Shown here piece after piece: positions 30,929-40,900 of a stretch of 64,000 bases of DNA. The notes beneath the pieces are model-generated. The model searched no databases. It had not been told where the DNA came from and saw nothing but the letters and a program-made list of their open reading frames with translations. This stretch comes from CANKJK01 sp964400405 (GTDB lineage: Bacteria; Acidobacteriota; Vicinamibacteria; Vicinamibacterales; UBA2999), in the NCBI GenBank assembly GCA_964400405.1, contig CAYNUO010000007.1, positions 5,371 to 69,370 on the forward strand, read 5' to 3'. A program made the translations under genes and the position numbers. How positions within the stretch are numbered: the first letter of the stretch is position 1; each line of letters starts with the position of its first letter.

Positions 30929-32358
30929 CAGTAGAGCACTTTGCGCTGGTTCGACGTCGGGATCTTCAGCTCTTCACGGTACTTCGCGATTGTGCGGCGG
31001 GCCAGTTCCAGGCCCTCGCGCTGGAGGATGCTGACGATCTTCGAGTCACTGAGCGGCTTGTGCGGATCCTCCTGCTCGATGATCTTGCGGATCCGCTGCT
31101 TGATGGTGACCGACGAGACGGCGTCGCCGTACTGACTCGCGATGCCGCTGTGAAAGAAGTACTTCATCTCGAACACGCCCTGCGGCGTGTGCATGTACTT
31201 GTTCGTCACGACGCGGCTGACGGTCGACTCGTGCATGCCGATGTCGTTGGCGACGTCCCGCAGCACGAGCGGACGGAGGTACTCGATGCCGTGGTCCAGG
31301 AACTCGCGCTGGAAGTTGATGATGCTGGTCGCGACCTTGTGAATCGTGCGCTGGCGCTGCTCGACCGACTTGATGAGCCAGAGCGCCGAGCGGAACTTGT
31401 CCTTCACGTAGTTGCGCGTCTCGTCGGTGTTCTCGCCGCCCTTGTCCAGCAGCCGCCGGTAGACCGGGCTGATGCGCAGCTGCGGCAGGCCCTCCTCGTT
31501 CAGCACCGCGACGTACTCGTTCTCCACCTTCATCACGTAGACGTCGGGAATCACATACTGCGATTGCGACGGGTTGTGCCGGGCGCCCGGCTTCGGGTCC
31601 AGGTGGCGGATGATCTCGATGGGCTCCTTGAGCTCCTCGATCGACATCCCCATCTTCTTCGACAGCTCCTGGATCTGGTGGTTCTGCAGCAGCCGGAGGT
31701 GCTCGGTGACGATCGTCTCGGCGGGCGTCCCGCCGAGCCCGTGATGCCGGAGCTGCAGCGCGAGGCACTCCTGCAGGTCGCGCGCGGCGACACCCACCGG
31801 GTCGAAAGTCTGCACGAGCTGGAGCGCGCGCTCCACGTCGGCCGGCGCCCACGGCCCCATCGAGCCGATCTCGTCGAGCGTCGCGACGAGCTGGCCGTCG
31901 TCGTTGAGGTTCCCGATGATGGCCTCGCCGATGCCGCGGATCAGGGGGTCGTCGGTCTGCATCGAGAGCTGCCAGAGGAGATGGTCGGAGAGAGAGTCCG
32001 ACGTCGACAGCGTGTTCTCGATGGGCGGCAGCTCCTTGACCTCGGTGGGCGTGCGCGCCTTGTAACCGTCGTCGAGGTAGTCGCCGAAGAAGTATTCGTA
32101 GTCCTGGTCATCCCAGGTGTCCGTCTTGTCGTCCTGCTTGGCCTTCTCTTCCGCCTTCTCGGCCTCGGCCTGCGCCTCGGGCGGCTGGAGGTCTTCGGAC
32201 GGGACCTCCTCGAGCATCGGGTTCTCCACCATCTCCTGATTCAGCAGCTCCGAGAGCTCGAGCGTCGACATCGGCAGCAGCTTGATCGCCTGCTGCAGTG
32301 ACGGCGTCAGAATCAGCTTCTGAACGAGACGCGTGTGGAGTTTCTGATGAAGCGCCAT
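30928..32358 (-). CDS. rpoN: RNA polymerase sigma-54 factor RpoN
   Basis: 476 residues. Region I is Gln-rich (HTRLVQKLILTPSLQQAIKLLPMSTLELSELL), the acidic region II is about 55-100, the core-binding domain follows, and the C-terminus has the HTH and RpoN box ARRTIAKYREELKIP. It directs enhancer-dependent transcription. Next on the strand is rapZ; lptB is 32 bp upstream. The rpoN-rapZ-lptB linkage matches Proteobacteria, but hpf and ptsN are absent. Confidence 0.96.
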   Translation of the reverse strand: MALHQKLHTRLVQKLILTPSLQQAIKLLPMSTLELSELLNQEMVENPMLEEVPSEDLQPPEAQAEAEKAEEKAKQDDKTDTWDDQDYEYFFGDYLDDGYKARTPTEVKELPPIENTLSTSDSLSDHLLWQLSMQTDDPLIRGIGEAIIGNLNDDGQLVATLDEIGSMGPWAPADVERALQLVQTFDPVGVAARDLQECLALQLRHHGLGGTPAETIVTEHLRLLQNHQIQELSKKMGMSIEELKEPIEIIRHLDPKPGARHNPSQSQYVIPDVYVMKVENEYVAVLNEEGLPQLRISPVYRRLLDKGGENTDETRNYVKDKFRSALWLIKSVEQRQRTIHKVATSIINFQREFLDHGIEYLRPLVLRDVANDIGMHESTVSRVVTNKYMHTPQGVFEMKYFFHSGIASQYGDAVSSVTIKQRIRKIIEQEDPHKPLSDSKIVSILQREGLELARRTIAKYREELKIPTSNQRKVLY

Positions 32359-32390
32359 TCGAGATGGCCCCGCACGGGGCTACGTCGAGT

Positions 32391-33116
32391 TTAGTCCAAG
32401 CGGAAGTCGGACCCGAGGTAAATCCGGCGCACCTCCTCGTCCGCGGCCAGCTCCCCGGGCCGTCCCGCGCGGAAGAGCACGCCGTCGCTGACGATGTACG
32501 CACGATCCGTGATGCGGAGCGTTTCGCGCACGTTGTGATCGGTGACGAGTACGCCGATTCCGCGCGCCTTGAGCTGCTGGATGATGCCCTGGATTTCGGT
32601 GATCGCGATGGGGTCGATGCCCGCGAACGGCTCATCGAGCAGGATGAAGCGCGGCGACATGACCAGCGCGCGCGTGATTTCGGTCCTGCGCCGTTCGCCG
32701 CCCGACAGCGTGTGCGCGGGAGACTTCGCCAACGGCGCGAGGTGCAGCTCATCGAGCAGCTCGGCGAGGCGGGTACGGCGCTCCGCGCGCGAGAGCGGCA
32801 GCGACTCGAGAATCGCGAGAATGTTCTGCTCGACGGTCAGGCCGCGGAAGATCGACGGCTCCTGCGGCAGATAGCCGATGCCCTTCCGGGCCCGGATGTA
32901 CATCGGCGCGGCGGTGACGTCCTCGCCGTCGAGCAGCACGCGGCCGGAGTCCGGCGAGGTCAGGCCGACGGTCATGTGGAACGTCGTCGTCTTACCGGCA
33001 CCGTTCGGCCCCAGCAGGCCGACGACTTCCCCCGCCGCGACGGAGATGCTCACGCCGCGCACGACGGTGCGGCCGCTGAAGGATTTGGTGAGGTCGACGG
33101 TCTGGAGCGTGGGCAT
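32391..33116 (-). CDS. lptB: LPS export ABC transporter ATP-binding protein LptB
   Basis: 241 residues. Walker A GPNGAGKTT, Q-loop LPQEPSIFRGLTVEQN, signature LSGGERRR, Walker B FILLDEPFAGID and the switch His (VTDHNVRET) are all present. It drives LPS extraction with LptF-G. The ATG overlaps the lptCA stop (TGATG). The family also includes branched-chain amino acid transport ATPases, but the lptCA neighbour fixes the assignment. Confidence 0.95.
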   Translation of the reverse strand: MPTLQTVDLTKSFSGRTVVRGVSISVAAGEVVGLLGPNGAGKTTTFHMTVGLTSPDSGRVLLDGEDVTAAPMYIRARKGIGYLPQEPSIFRGLTVEQNILAILESLPLSRAERRTRLAELLDELHLAPLAKSPAHTLSGGERRRTEITRALVMSPRFILLDEPFAGIDPIAITEIQGIIQQLKARGIGVLVTDHNVRETLRITDRAYIVSDGVLFRAGRPGELAADEEVRRIYLGSDFRLD

Positions 33117-35263
33117 CAGGGCGTGCGGAGAGGCGTGGGCGCCGGGGCGGGCGTGCAGGGGCCTCCGCGGCTCTTCGTCTGCGTCCGCGCATCGTCGCGG
33201 CCGTCGATGAGCATCCTATCGGTGGCCCGGAACCAGGTCAACGTCCGGCCGGTCGTCGAGTCGCACGCCTGCGTGACCGTGACGGGCGCGGCCGGCGTGC
33301 CCTCCACGTCGTAGCGCTCGTCCTTCACGGCGTACCGCAGTCGCGCGCCGGCGATCGTCCGCGCGTCGACGGTCATCGTCACGCGCCCGGTCGCGTCCAT
33401 CCGCTCCATCGCCCGGGATTCGCCGGCCAGCGTGATCACGATGCGGTCCGCACGCAGGTCGCCCTGCGGCCCCGACAGCTGGGCCGGGGCCCGGACCGCC
33501 GGTGCGGCGGCGCCACGGGCCACCGGGACGCCGGATGCGGGATCGGAGTACTCGAGCGTGCGGCCCGCGTCAGTGTAGTGGATGCGCTCGGCGCGGCTGA
33601 TGAGGGCGCCCGTCTCGAGGGCCAGCGTGGCGCGGGTCGCGCCGGTGGCATCGAGGTCGCCCGAGTCACGGTCGAGAACGAGCTGCTGGCAGCGAATCGT
33701 CGTCTCGCCCTGCCAGAGCTGTACGCCGCCGGCATAGGACGCCTGACCGCCCGCGTCGCCCCCATAGCTGAAGCGATCCGCGTTCACGCGCGCGGCCTGG
33801 GACCGGTCGAGCACGCCCGCGGTATCGCCGCCTTTCTCGGCCCGGAGTTCCGTTTCCACGTGACCGGTTGCGGTCATCTCGTGGGTGCTGAGCGTCAGCG
33901 CGATCCGATCGCTGGCGACCCGCACGCGTGGGTCTTCGACCCGCGGCAGGCCCTGCGGCCCGCGTCCATCGAGCAGCAGGGTGCCCGCGACCGGGTCATA
34001 GTCCGCGCTGCCGGCCGCGGCGGTGAGGTCCTGCTCGTCGAAGGTGACGCCGCCCGCAAACCGCGCGCGCTCGACGGCCTCCTCCTTCAGCTCGAGGGCG
34101 AGCGAGGCCGACCGGGCCGTGCGTACGGCGCCGCTCTTTCCGGCCGCGTCCTTGCCGGCGGGGGTCTCCGAGAATGTCACGCCACCCGAAAACGCCGCCG
34201 CGCGCAGACCCTGCCCGGGAGGTCCGGACGCGGCCACCTGCCGGGCCGTCACGGCCCGCCGGGGTGTCTCGGCGGTGGCGGGAAGCTCGAGCCGGACGCT
34301 GCCCTGCCCGGAGAGCCCGGTCACCGAGGTGCCGTCGGCAAGCGTGAAACCGAGCCGGTCGCCGAAGAACTGCCGTCCGGGACTCCCCTTCGTCGCCCCC
34401 GTCAGCGCCACGGCGGCCTTGCCGGCCAGCGCCACCCGCTCCATCACGGACCCGTCCTCGTTGTAGGCGAGGTCGATGCTGTCGGCCGACATCGAATCGA
34501 AGGCGGCGGAGCCGCCGGCCACACGGGCCGTGCCCCGCAGTTCGAGCGCCGTGACCTGTTCGTTGCTCTCGGTCAGCCGGGCCAGCAGCCGGTCGGCGTC
34601 CAGGTTCTGCTCGCCGCGGATGGCGTGCGCCTGTCCGTCGATCGCGAGCGTGTGCACGACACGGTCGAGCGTGGCTGAACCGCCCGACACATCGGTTGTG
34701 ACGGCGCCCGACTCGTCGCGGAAGATCACGTGGGCCTGCGACGCGATGGTCAGGATGTCCGCGGCCTTGTCGTAATCCATGCCGACGCCGCTGCCCTCCA
34801 TCCGTCCGCGGCGGAACGTGAAGGCGCCCGGAGCCCGCACCAGCCCGTCGGCCTCGGTGTAGTGCGCCTCCGCGGTGTCGATCTCGAAGCCATCGCTGGC
34901 CTTCAGGTGCACGTCGCCGGTCAGGTCCAGCGAGCTGTTCTTCTCACCGGCGCGCGCTTCGCGGCCCGACATCACGAAGTCGCGGCCGCTCCGGTTCTTG
35001 ACCGTGATCGTGACGTCGCGCGACAGCGACGTGCCGTCGGGATACAGGAACTGGTGCGCGGCGCGGACCTGGTAGTCCTCCTTGACGCCGCGGATCTCGG
35101 TCGTCGTCGAGCCGGTCGTCTCCACGCTCGCCTTCGGATCGAGACGCGGTGGCGCGGGTTGGGCGACACGGGCCGGACGGGATCGGACGTTCGTCACGAT
35201 CACCGCCACGACAGCCGCGCCCGCCAGGGCGGCGGCCACGCGGGCCAGCGTGTGCCATCTCAT
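33116..35263 (-). CDS. lptCA: Fused LptC-LptA type LPS transport bridge protein
   Basis: 715 residues from the ATG at 35263, far longer than LptC (about 190) or LptA (about 180). A single membrane helix (AALAGAAVVAVIVTNV) is LptC-like. It is followed by several OstA/LptA-type beta-jellyroll segments (DVHLKASDGFEIDTAEAHYTE, VHTLAIDGQAHAIRGEQNL, VTARQVAASG, ADRIVITLAGESRAMERMDATG). This would give a bridge anchored in the inner membrane. Its exact number of beta modules is not resolved. An open frame continues past 35263 but the start there fits the coupling to recJ (ATGA). Confidence 0.88.
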   Translation of the reverse strand: MRWHTLARVAAALAGAAVVAVIVTNVRSRPARVAQPAPPRLDPKASVETTGSTTTEIRGVKEDYQVRAAHQFLYPDGTSLSRDVTITVKNRSGRDFVMSGREARAGEKNSSLDLTGDVHLKASDGFEIDTAEAHYTEADGLVRAPGAFTFRRGRMEGSGVGMDYDKAADILTIASQAHVIFRDESGAVTTDVSGGSATLDRVVHTLAIDGQAHAIRGEQNLDADRLLARLTESNEQVTALELRGTARVAGGSAAFDSMSADSIDLAYNEDGSVMERVALAGKAAVALTGATKGSPGRQFFGDRLGFTLADGTSVTGLSGQGSVRLELPATAETPRRAVTARQVAASGPPGQGLRAAAFSGGVTFSETPAGKDAAGKSGAVRTARSASLALELKEEAVERARFAGGVTFDEQDLTAAAGSADYDPVAGTLLLDGRGPQGLPRVEDPRVRVASDRIALTLSTHEMTATGHVETELRAEKGGDTAGVLDRSQAARVNADRFSYGGDAGGQASYAGGVQLWQGETTIRCQQLVLDRDSGDLDATGATRATLALETGALISRAERIHYTDAGRTLEYSDPASGVPVARGAAAPAVRAPAQLSGPQGDLRADRIVITLAGESRAMERMDATGRVTMTVDARTIAGARLRYAVKDERYDVEGTPAAPVTVTQACDSTTGRTLTWFRATDRMLIDGRDDARTQTKSRGGPCTPAPAPTPLRTP

Positions 35264-37029
35264 GGGACTGGAGTCGAGGATACCAGCCGGGGCGCGCCCA
35301 GCTCGGCAATCGGGAGGCCCGGCGCACGGAAGTCCTCGACGGTGAGCTGCACGTAGCGCTCGCCGTTCCAGGTGTCCTCGCCGACGGCGTAGGCGATGTC
35401 CAGCGCGCCCTTGTTGGCGATGACCGTCTCCTGCCGTTCCACGGCCCGCCAGGCCATGCCCCGGAGCACCCGGCCGTCCTGCCGGAACGCCATCTTCAGG
35501 TGCCGCTCCTTGACGACGCGGGGGCCGTCCGCCACGGCCACCGACGACGAGTAGAACAGTGGGCGCGGGTTGCCGGGGCCGAACGGCGCCAGCGACTCGA
35601 GTTCGGCGAGCAGTCCCGGCGTGATGGCGTTGAGCGCCAGCTCGGCGTCCACCGTCAGACGCGGCCGCAGGTCGTCGGGCTCCAGGCTCGCATCGGCGAA
35701 GACATTCACGCGCCGCCGCAGCTCGGCCACGTGCCCCGCCTCCATGGTCAGCCCGGCCGCCTGGCGGTGACCCCCGAAGCGCGTCATCAGGTCCGCGCAC
35801 GACTCGAGCGCGCCGAGCACGTCGAAGCCGGCGATGCTCCGGCAGGAGCCGTGAGCGACGCCGTCGTCGATCGAGATCACGATGGCCGGGCGATGGAACG
35901 CGTCGACGAGCTTCGACGCCACGATGCCGATGACGCCACGGTGCCAGCCCTCGCCTGCCACGACGAGCACGGTGCGCGCGCCAATGGCCGGGTCCTTCTC
36001 GACGAGCGCCTTCGCCTGCTGGACGATCGCCGCCTCTTCGTCGCGCCGGCGCAGATTCTCGGCGTTGAGCTGCTCGGCCAGCTCCCGCGCCTCGGCCGCC
36101 AGGCTCTCGTCGCTGGCCAGCAGCAGCCGCGCCGCGATGTCGGGCGTGCTCATCCGTCCGGCCGCATTGATGCGCGGCGCGATCACGAAGCCGACGTGGT
36201 AGCCGTCGATGGCCTTGCCGGTGAGGCCTGACGCCTCCAGCAACGCCCGCAGGCCGACCTTGTGCGGCCCCTTCGACAGCAGCGCGAGGCCGACCTTCGC
36301 GATGACGCGGTTCTCCCCGACGAGCGGGACGACGTCCGCCAGCGTGCCGATGGCGGCGATCTTCACGAAGGCCGGCAGCCAGCTCTCATGACCCGCGCGC
36401 CGGCAGAGCGCCTGCACCACCTTGAGCGCCACGCCGACGCCCGCCAGCTGCTTGTCCGGATAGTCGCAGTCCGGGCGTTTGGGGTTGACCACCGCGCAGG
36501 CGTCGGGCAGCTCGGAGTCAGGCTCATGGTGGTCCGTGATGATCAGGTCGACGCCGAGGGCCCGCGCCCGCGCGGCGGCCTCGGCGGCCCGGATGCCGCA
36601 GTCGACGGAGATGATGAGCCGCACGCCTTCGCCGGCCAGCCGCTCGATCGACGCCGGCTGGAGCCCGTATCCGTCACGGAAGCGCTCGGGGATGAAGTGC
36701 GTGATGTTGCCGCCCAGCAGCTCGATCGCGCGCCGGAGGATGACCGTCGACGTGACGCCGTCGACGTCGTAGTCCCCGTGCACCGCAATCCGCTCCCCCG
36801 CCGTAATCGCCGCCTCGATGCGGGTGACGGCGTCCGCCATGCCGGCCATCCGCATCGGGTCATGCAGCTGGTCGAGCGATGGCGCGAGAAAACGGCGGGC
36901 GTCTTCCGCCTCCGAGAGCCCGCGCAGCACGAGCAGCCGGGCCGTGACGCGCGAGATGCCGAGCGTCCGCGCCAGCGCATCGACCGCCTCGGGGTCGGCC
37001 GCCCGGGCCTGCCAGATGCGTGGAATCAC
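35260..37029 (-). CDS. recJ: Single-stranded-DNA-specific exonuclease RecJ
   Basis: 589 residues. The DHH phosphoesterase motifs are present: VHGDYDVDGVTST, ISVDCGIRA, LIITDHHEPD, and DHHA1 motif FGGHRQAAGLT with the AAGRMSTPDIAARLLLA block. Acts 5'-3' on ssDNA in recombinational and mismatch repair. GTG start at 37029 overlaps the accA stop (GTGA). The C-terminal part includes an OB-like domain. Confidence 0.95.
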   Translation of the reverse strand: MIPRIWQARAADPEAVDALARTLGISRVTARLLVLRGLSEAEDARRFLAPSLDQLHDPMRMAGMADAVTRIEAAITAGERIAVHGDYDVDGVTSTVILRRAIELLGGNITHFIPERFRDGYGLQPASIERLAGEGVRLIISVDCGIRAAEAAARARALGVDLIITDHHEPDSELPDACAVVNPKRPDCDYPDKQLAGVGVALKVVQALCRRAGHESWLPAFVKIAAIGTLADVVPLVGENRVIAKVGLALLSKGPHKVGLRALLEASGLTGKAIDGYHVGFVIAPRINAAGRMSTPDIAARLLLASDESLAAEARELAEQLNAENLRRRDEEAAIVQQAKALVEKDPAIGARTVLVVAGEGWHRGVIGIVASKLVDAFHRPAIVISIDDGVAHGSCRSIAGFDVLGALESCADLMTRFGGHRQAAGLTMEAGHVAELRRRVNVFADASLEPDDLRPRLTVDAELALNAITPGLLAELESLAPFGPGNPRPLFYSSSVAVADGPRVVKERHLKMAFRQDGRVLRGMAWRAVERQETVIANKGALDIAYAVGEDTWNGERYVQLTVEDFRAPGLPIAELGAPRLVSSTPVP

Positions 37030-37982
37030 GCGAGGCCGACGTTCCCCATCTGGCGGAACTTGGCATACCGCAGGTCCAGCCGCGCGGTGGTATCGAGCGC
37101 GGCCGACGCGGCGAGGGCCGCGCGCAGCGGGCCGTCGAGGAACGCGGCGGCGGCGGCGTGGTCCGTGTGTGCTCCGCCGGCGGGCTCCGGAATGATCTCG
37201 TCGATGATCCCGACCTTCAGCAGATCCGGCGCGGTGAGCTTGAGCGCGTCGGCGGCTTCGACCTTCCGGTCCGAACTGCGCCACAGAATCGCCGCGCAGC
37301 CTTCCGGCGGAATCACGCTGTAGACCGCGTACTCGTGCATCAGGATCCGGTCGCCGACGGCGATGCCGAGCGCGCCGCCGCTGCCACCCTCGCCGTGCAC
37401 GATCACGATGATCGGCACCGTGAGCGCCGCCATCTCGCGCAGGTTCACGGCGATCGCTTCCGCGATGCCCCGCTCCTCGGACTCGATGCCGGGAAACGCC
37501 GCGGGCGTGTCGACGAAGGCCAGGACGGGCCGGTTGAACTTCTCCGCCAGCTTCATCGCGCGCAGCGCCTTCCGGTAGCCCTCGGGCTTGGCGTACCCGA
37601 AGTTGCGGAAGATCTTCTGCTTGGTGTCGCCGCCACCCTTGTGGTGGCCGACGATGAGCACCTGCTCACCGTGATACCGCGCGAACCCGGTCACGAAGGC
37701 GTGGTCGTCCGCGAAGCGCCGGTCGCCGTGGATCTCCACGAACTCGGTGAAGAGCTGGTCGACGTAGTCGAGCACGGTCGGCCGGTTCGGATGCCGCGCC
37801 ACCGTCACGCGCTGCCACGGCGTCAGGTGGGCGTAGATGTCGGCGCGCAGTGCCTCGATGCGTGCCTCGAGGCTCGCGATGGACTGCTGCCGCGCCGGCG
37901 TCTCTGGAAGGCTCGCCACGGCGGCGATCTCCTTCTGCAACAGCACGATCGGTTCTTCGAACTCCAGCGTGTCAGCGGCCAT
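37026..37982 (-). CDS. accA: Acetyl-CoA carboxylase carboxyltransferase subunit alpha
   Basis: 318 residues, usual for AccA. LEFEEPIVLLQKEI at the N-terminus, PTVLDYVDQLFTEFVEIHGDR, VGHHKGGGDTKQKIFRNFGYAKPEGYRKA and VIVHGEGGSGGALGIAVGDRI are diagnostic. Transfers carboxyl to acetyl-CoA for fatty-acid synthesis together with AccD, which is not in the window. Lies between dnaE and recJ on the same strand. Confidence 0.97.
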   Translation of the reverse strand: MAADTLEFEEPIVLLQKEIAAVASLPETPARQQSIASLEARIEALRADIYAHLTPWQRVTVARHPNRPTVLDYVDQLFTEFVEIHGDRRFADDHAFVTGFARYHGEQVLIVGHHKGGGDTKQKIFRNFGYAKPEGYRKALRAMKLAEKFNRPVLAFVDTPAAFPGIESEERGIAEAIAVNLREMAALTVPIIVIVHGEGGSGGALGIAVGDRILMHEYAVYSVIPPEGCAAILWRSSDRKVEAADALKLTAPDLLKVGIIDEIIPEPAGGAHTDHAAAAAFLDGPLRAALAASAALDTTARLDLRYAKFRQMGNVGLA

Positions 37983-37996
37983 AACCCGACTCCCTG

Positions 37997-40900
37997 TCAG
38001 CGCAACCGGACCGAGCCGGTTCCGCAGATCTGCTCCACGTCCGCCACGAGCCGCTCCGACGGCCGCACACGGATCTGGGCATTCACTTTTACATTGACGC
38101 GCAGGCCGCGCTCATCATCCTGCAGAAAGAGCGCCACGCGGCGGTCGCCCTTGTGCCGGGCGAGCACGTCCCACAACTGCTCGAACGTCTGCCGGCCGTG
38201 TCCGGGCGCGTGCAGCGTGATCGACACGGCCGTGCTCAGCTTCTCGCGAACCCGCTCGATCGGCTGCAGTTCGGCGGCCACGAGACGCGCGGACTCCGCG
38301 TCCCGCTCGAACTTGCCCTTGACCAGCAGCATCGCGCCGTTCTCGGCGAGATGGCCGGACCCCTTGAAGGCTTCCGGGAAGACCACAACCTCCAGCCCGC
38401 CGTCGCGGTCGTCCAGCATGAAGACGCACATGCGGTCGCCCTTGCGCGTCTTGAGCGGGCGAAGGCCGGAGACGATGCCGCCGACCGCGACATCCTCCGA
38501 CACGCGCTCCATGACCGGCGGGGCGCCGGCGGTGTCGGCTGTCTCCCCCTCGGCCGCGTCCTCCTCCGCCACGCGCCGGATGCCGAGGCTGGCGATCGAT
38601 CGGGCGCCGAAGTCGCGGAGGTCGTCGGCCCACCGGTCCACGGGATGTCCCGTCAGGAAAAGACCCAGCGTGTCTCGCTCGTGATTGAGGAGGTCGACCT
38701 CCGACCATGCCGGCGCCTCGGGCAGCGTATGCGCCGGAGCCACCTCCGGCTCGTCGCCTCCGCCGAACAGGTCGCTCTGTCCGAGCGCCTTGTCGCGCTG
38801 CGTGCGGGCGCCATGCTCGGTCGCGGACTCGATCGAGGCGAACAGGCGCGCCCGGTCGCGGGCCAGAACCGTGATCCGGTCACCACCGCCGCGGGAGCCC
38901 TCCGGCAGCAGCGAATCACACGCCCCCGACTTGACCAGCGCTTCGAACACCCGCTTGTTGGCGAGGCGCATGTCGAGAATCTCGCAGAGCGCGTGGAGGC
39001 TCGGAATGCGTCCACCCAACGCGGCGCGCGCCTGCAGGATCGACTCGATCGCTCCTTCGCCGAGGCCCTTGATCGCGGTGAGTCCGAAGCGGACGCCCTT
39101 GCCGGGTTCCACGGAGAACCGGAGCTGGCTCTGATTGATGTCCGGCTGCAGCACCGGAACGCCGCGGTCGCGGCACTCCCCGAGATAGGTCGACAGCTTG
39201 TCGGCGTTCTGCGCCTCGATCGTCAGCAGCGCCGCGGCGAAGTGCCAGGGGTAGTTCGCCTTGAGATATGCCGTCTGATACGCCAGATAGGCGTAGGCCG
39301 TCGAGTGCGACTTGTTGAAGCCGTACCCGGCGAAGTACTCCATCAGGTCGAAGATCTTCGTGGCCTTCTTCTCGCTGATGTCCTTGGCGCTGGCGCCGGC
39401 CATGAAGGCCTCGCGCTGCTTGGCCATGACCTTCGGGTCCTTCTTGCCCATCGCCTTGCGCAGCATGTCGGCCTGGGCGAGGGAGAAGCCCGCCAGGGCC
39501 TGCGCGATGAGCATCACCTGCTCCTGGTAGGCGATGACGCCGTAGGTGTCCTGCAGGATCGGCGCGAGCTGCGGAAGGTCGTACTTGACCTCCTTGAGCC
39601 CCTGTTTGCGCGCGATGTAGTCGTCCACCATGCCCGACTTCAGCGGGCCCGGCCGGTAGAGCGCGTTGAGCGCGATCAGGTCGTCGAGACGCTCGGGCCT
39701 CGCCTTGCGCAGCAGTTCCCGCATGCCCGAGCTCTCGAACTGGAAGATGCCGTGCGCGGCACCCTCCTGGAACACGCGGTAGGTCTTTGCATCGTCGAGC
39801 GGGATCGCGTCGATGTCGAGGTCGACTCCCTCCGTGCGCTTGATCTCCTTGATCGCATCGTCGATGAGCGTCAGCGTGCTGAGGCCCAGGAAGTCCATCT
39901 TCAGGAGGCCGACACGCTCGACCTCCTTCATGTTCCACTGCGTGACGATTTCGTCCCGTGACCCTTTGTAGAGAGGCGCGTAGTCGGTGATCGGGCCCGG
40001 CGCGATCACGACGCCGGCCGCGTGCACCGAGGCGTGCCGGGACATGCCCTCCAGACGCCGGCCGATGTCGAGCACTTCCTTGACCTTGGCGTCCTTGGCC
40101 GCCATGTCCTTGAGCACCGGGTTCTCGGCCAGCGCCTTGTCGAGCGTCATGTCGAGCGCCGGCGGAATCTGCTTCGCGATCCGGTCGACGTCGGCAAACG
40201 GCATGTCGAGCGCGCGGCCGACGTCGCGGATGACGGCCTTCGCCTTCATCGTGCCGAACGTGATGATCTGCGCCACGTTCTCGCGGCCGTACTTCTGCGT
40301 GACGTAGTCGATCACCTCGCCGCGCCGGCGCTCGCAGAAGTCGACGTCGATATCGGGCATCGACACGCGCTCGGGGTTCAGGAAGCGCTCGAACAGCAGG
40401 TCGTAGTCGATCGGGTCGACGTCCGTGATGCGCAGGCACCACGCGACCAGCGAGCCGGCCGCCGACCCGCGGCCGGGGCCGACGGGGATGCCCTTCTCGC
40501 GGCCGTACCGGATGAAATCCCAGACGATCAGGAAGTAGCCGGTGTAGCCCATCTTCTTGATCATCGCGATCTCGTAGTCGAGACGGGTCTCGTACTCCTC
40601 GATCGTGTGCCGGAGCTGTCCGGCGGCCTTGAGCTGCTGCAACCGCGTGAGGCGCTGCGCGAACCCTTCCCGGGCGACCTGCTCGAAGTACTGGTCGAGC
40701 GTCATGCCCTCGGGCACGCCGAAGGTCGGCAGGTGATTGACGCCCTTCGGGATGTGCACGTTGGCGCGTTCGGCGATGAGGAGCGTGTTCTTCAGCGCAT
40801 CCTCGTGGCCGTTGAAGACCTCGGCCATCTGATCAGCCGTCTTCAGGAAGAACTGGTCGCCCGTGTAGCGAAGGCGTTTCGCGTCGGTGACCGTCTTGCC

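Noticed and set aside
35264..35800. N-terminal extension of the lptCA frame.
   Set aside because: It overlaps recJ in another frame and lacks domain features; the ATG at 35263 with its membrane helix and ATGA coupling is the natural start.
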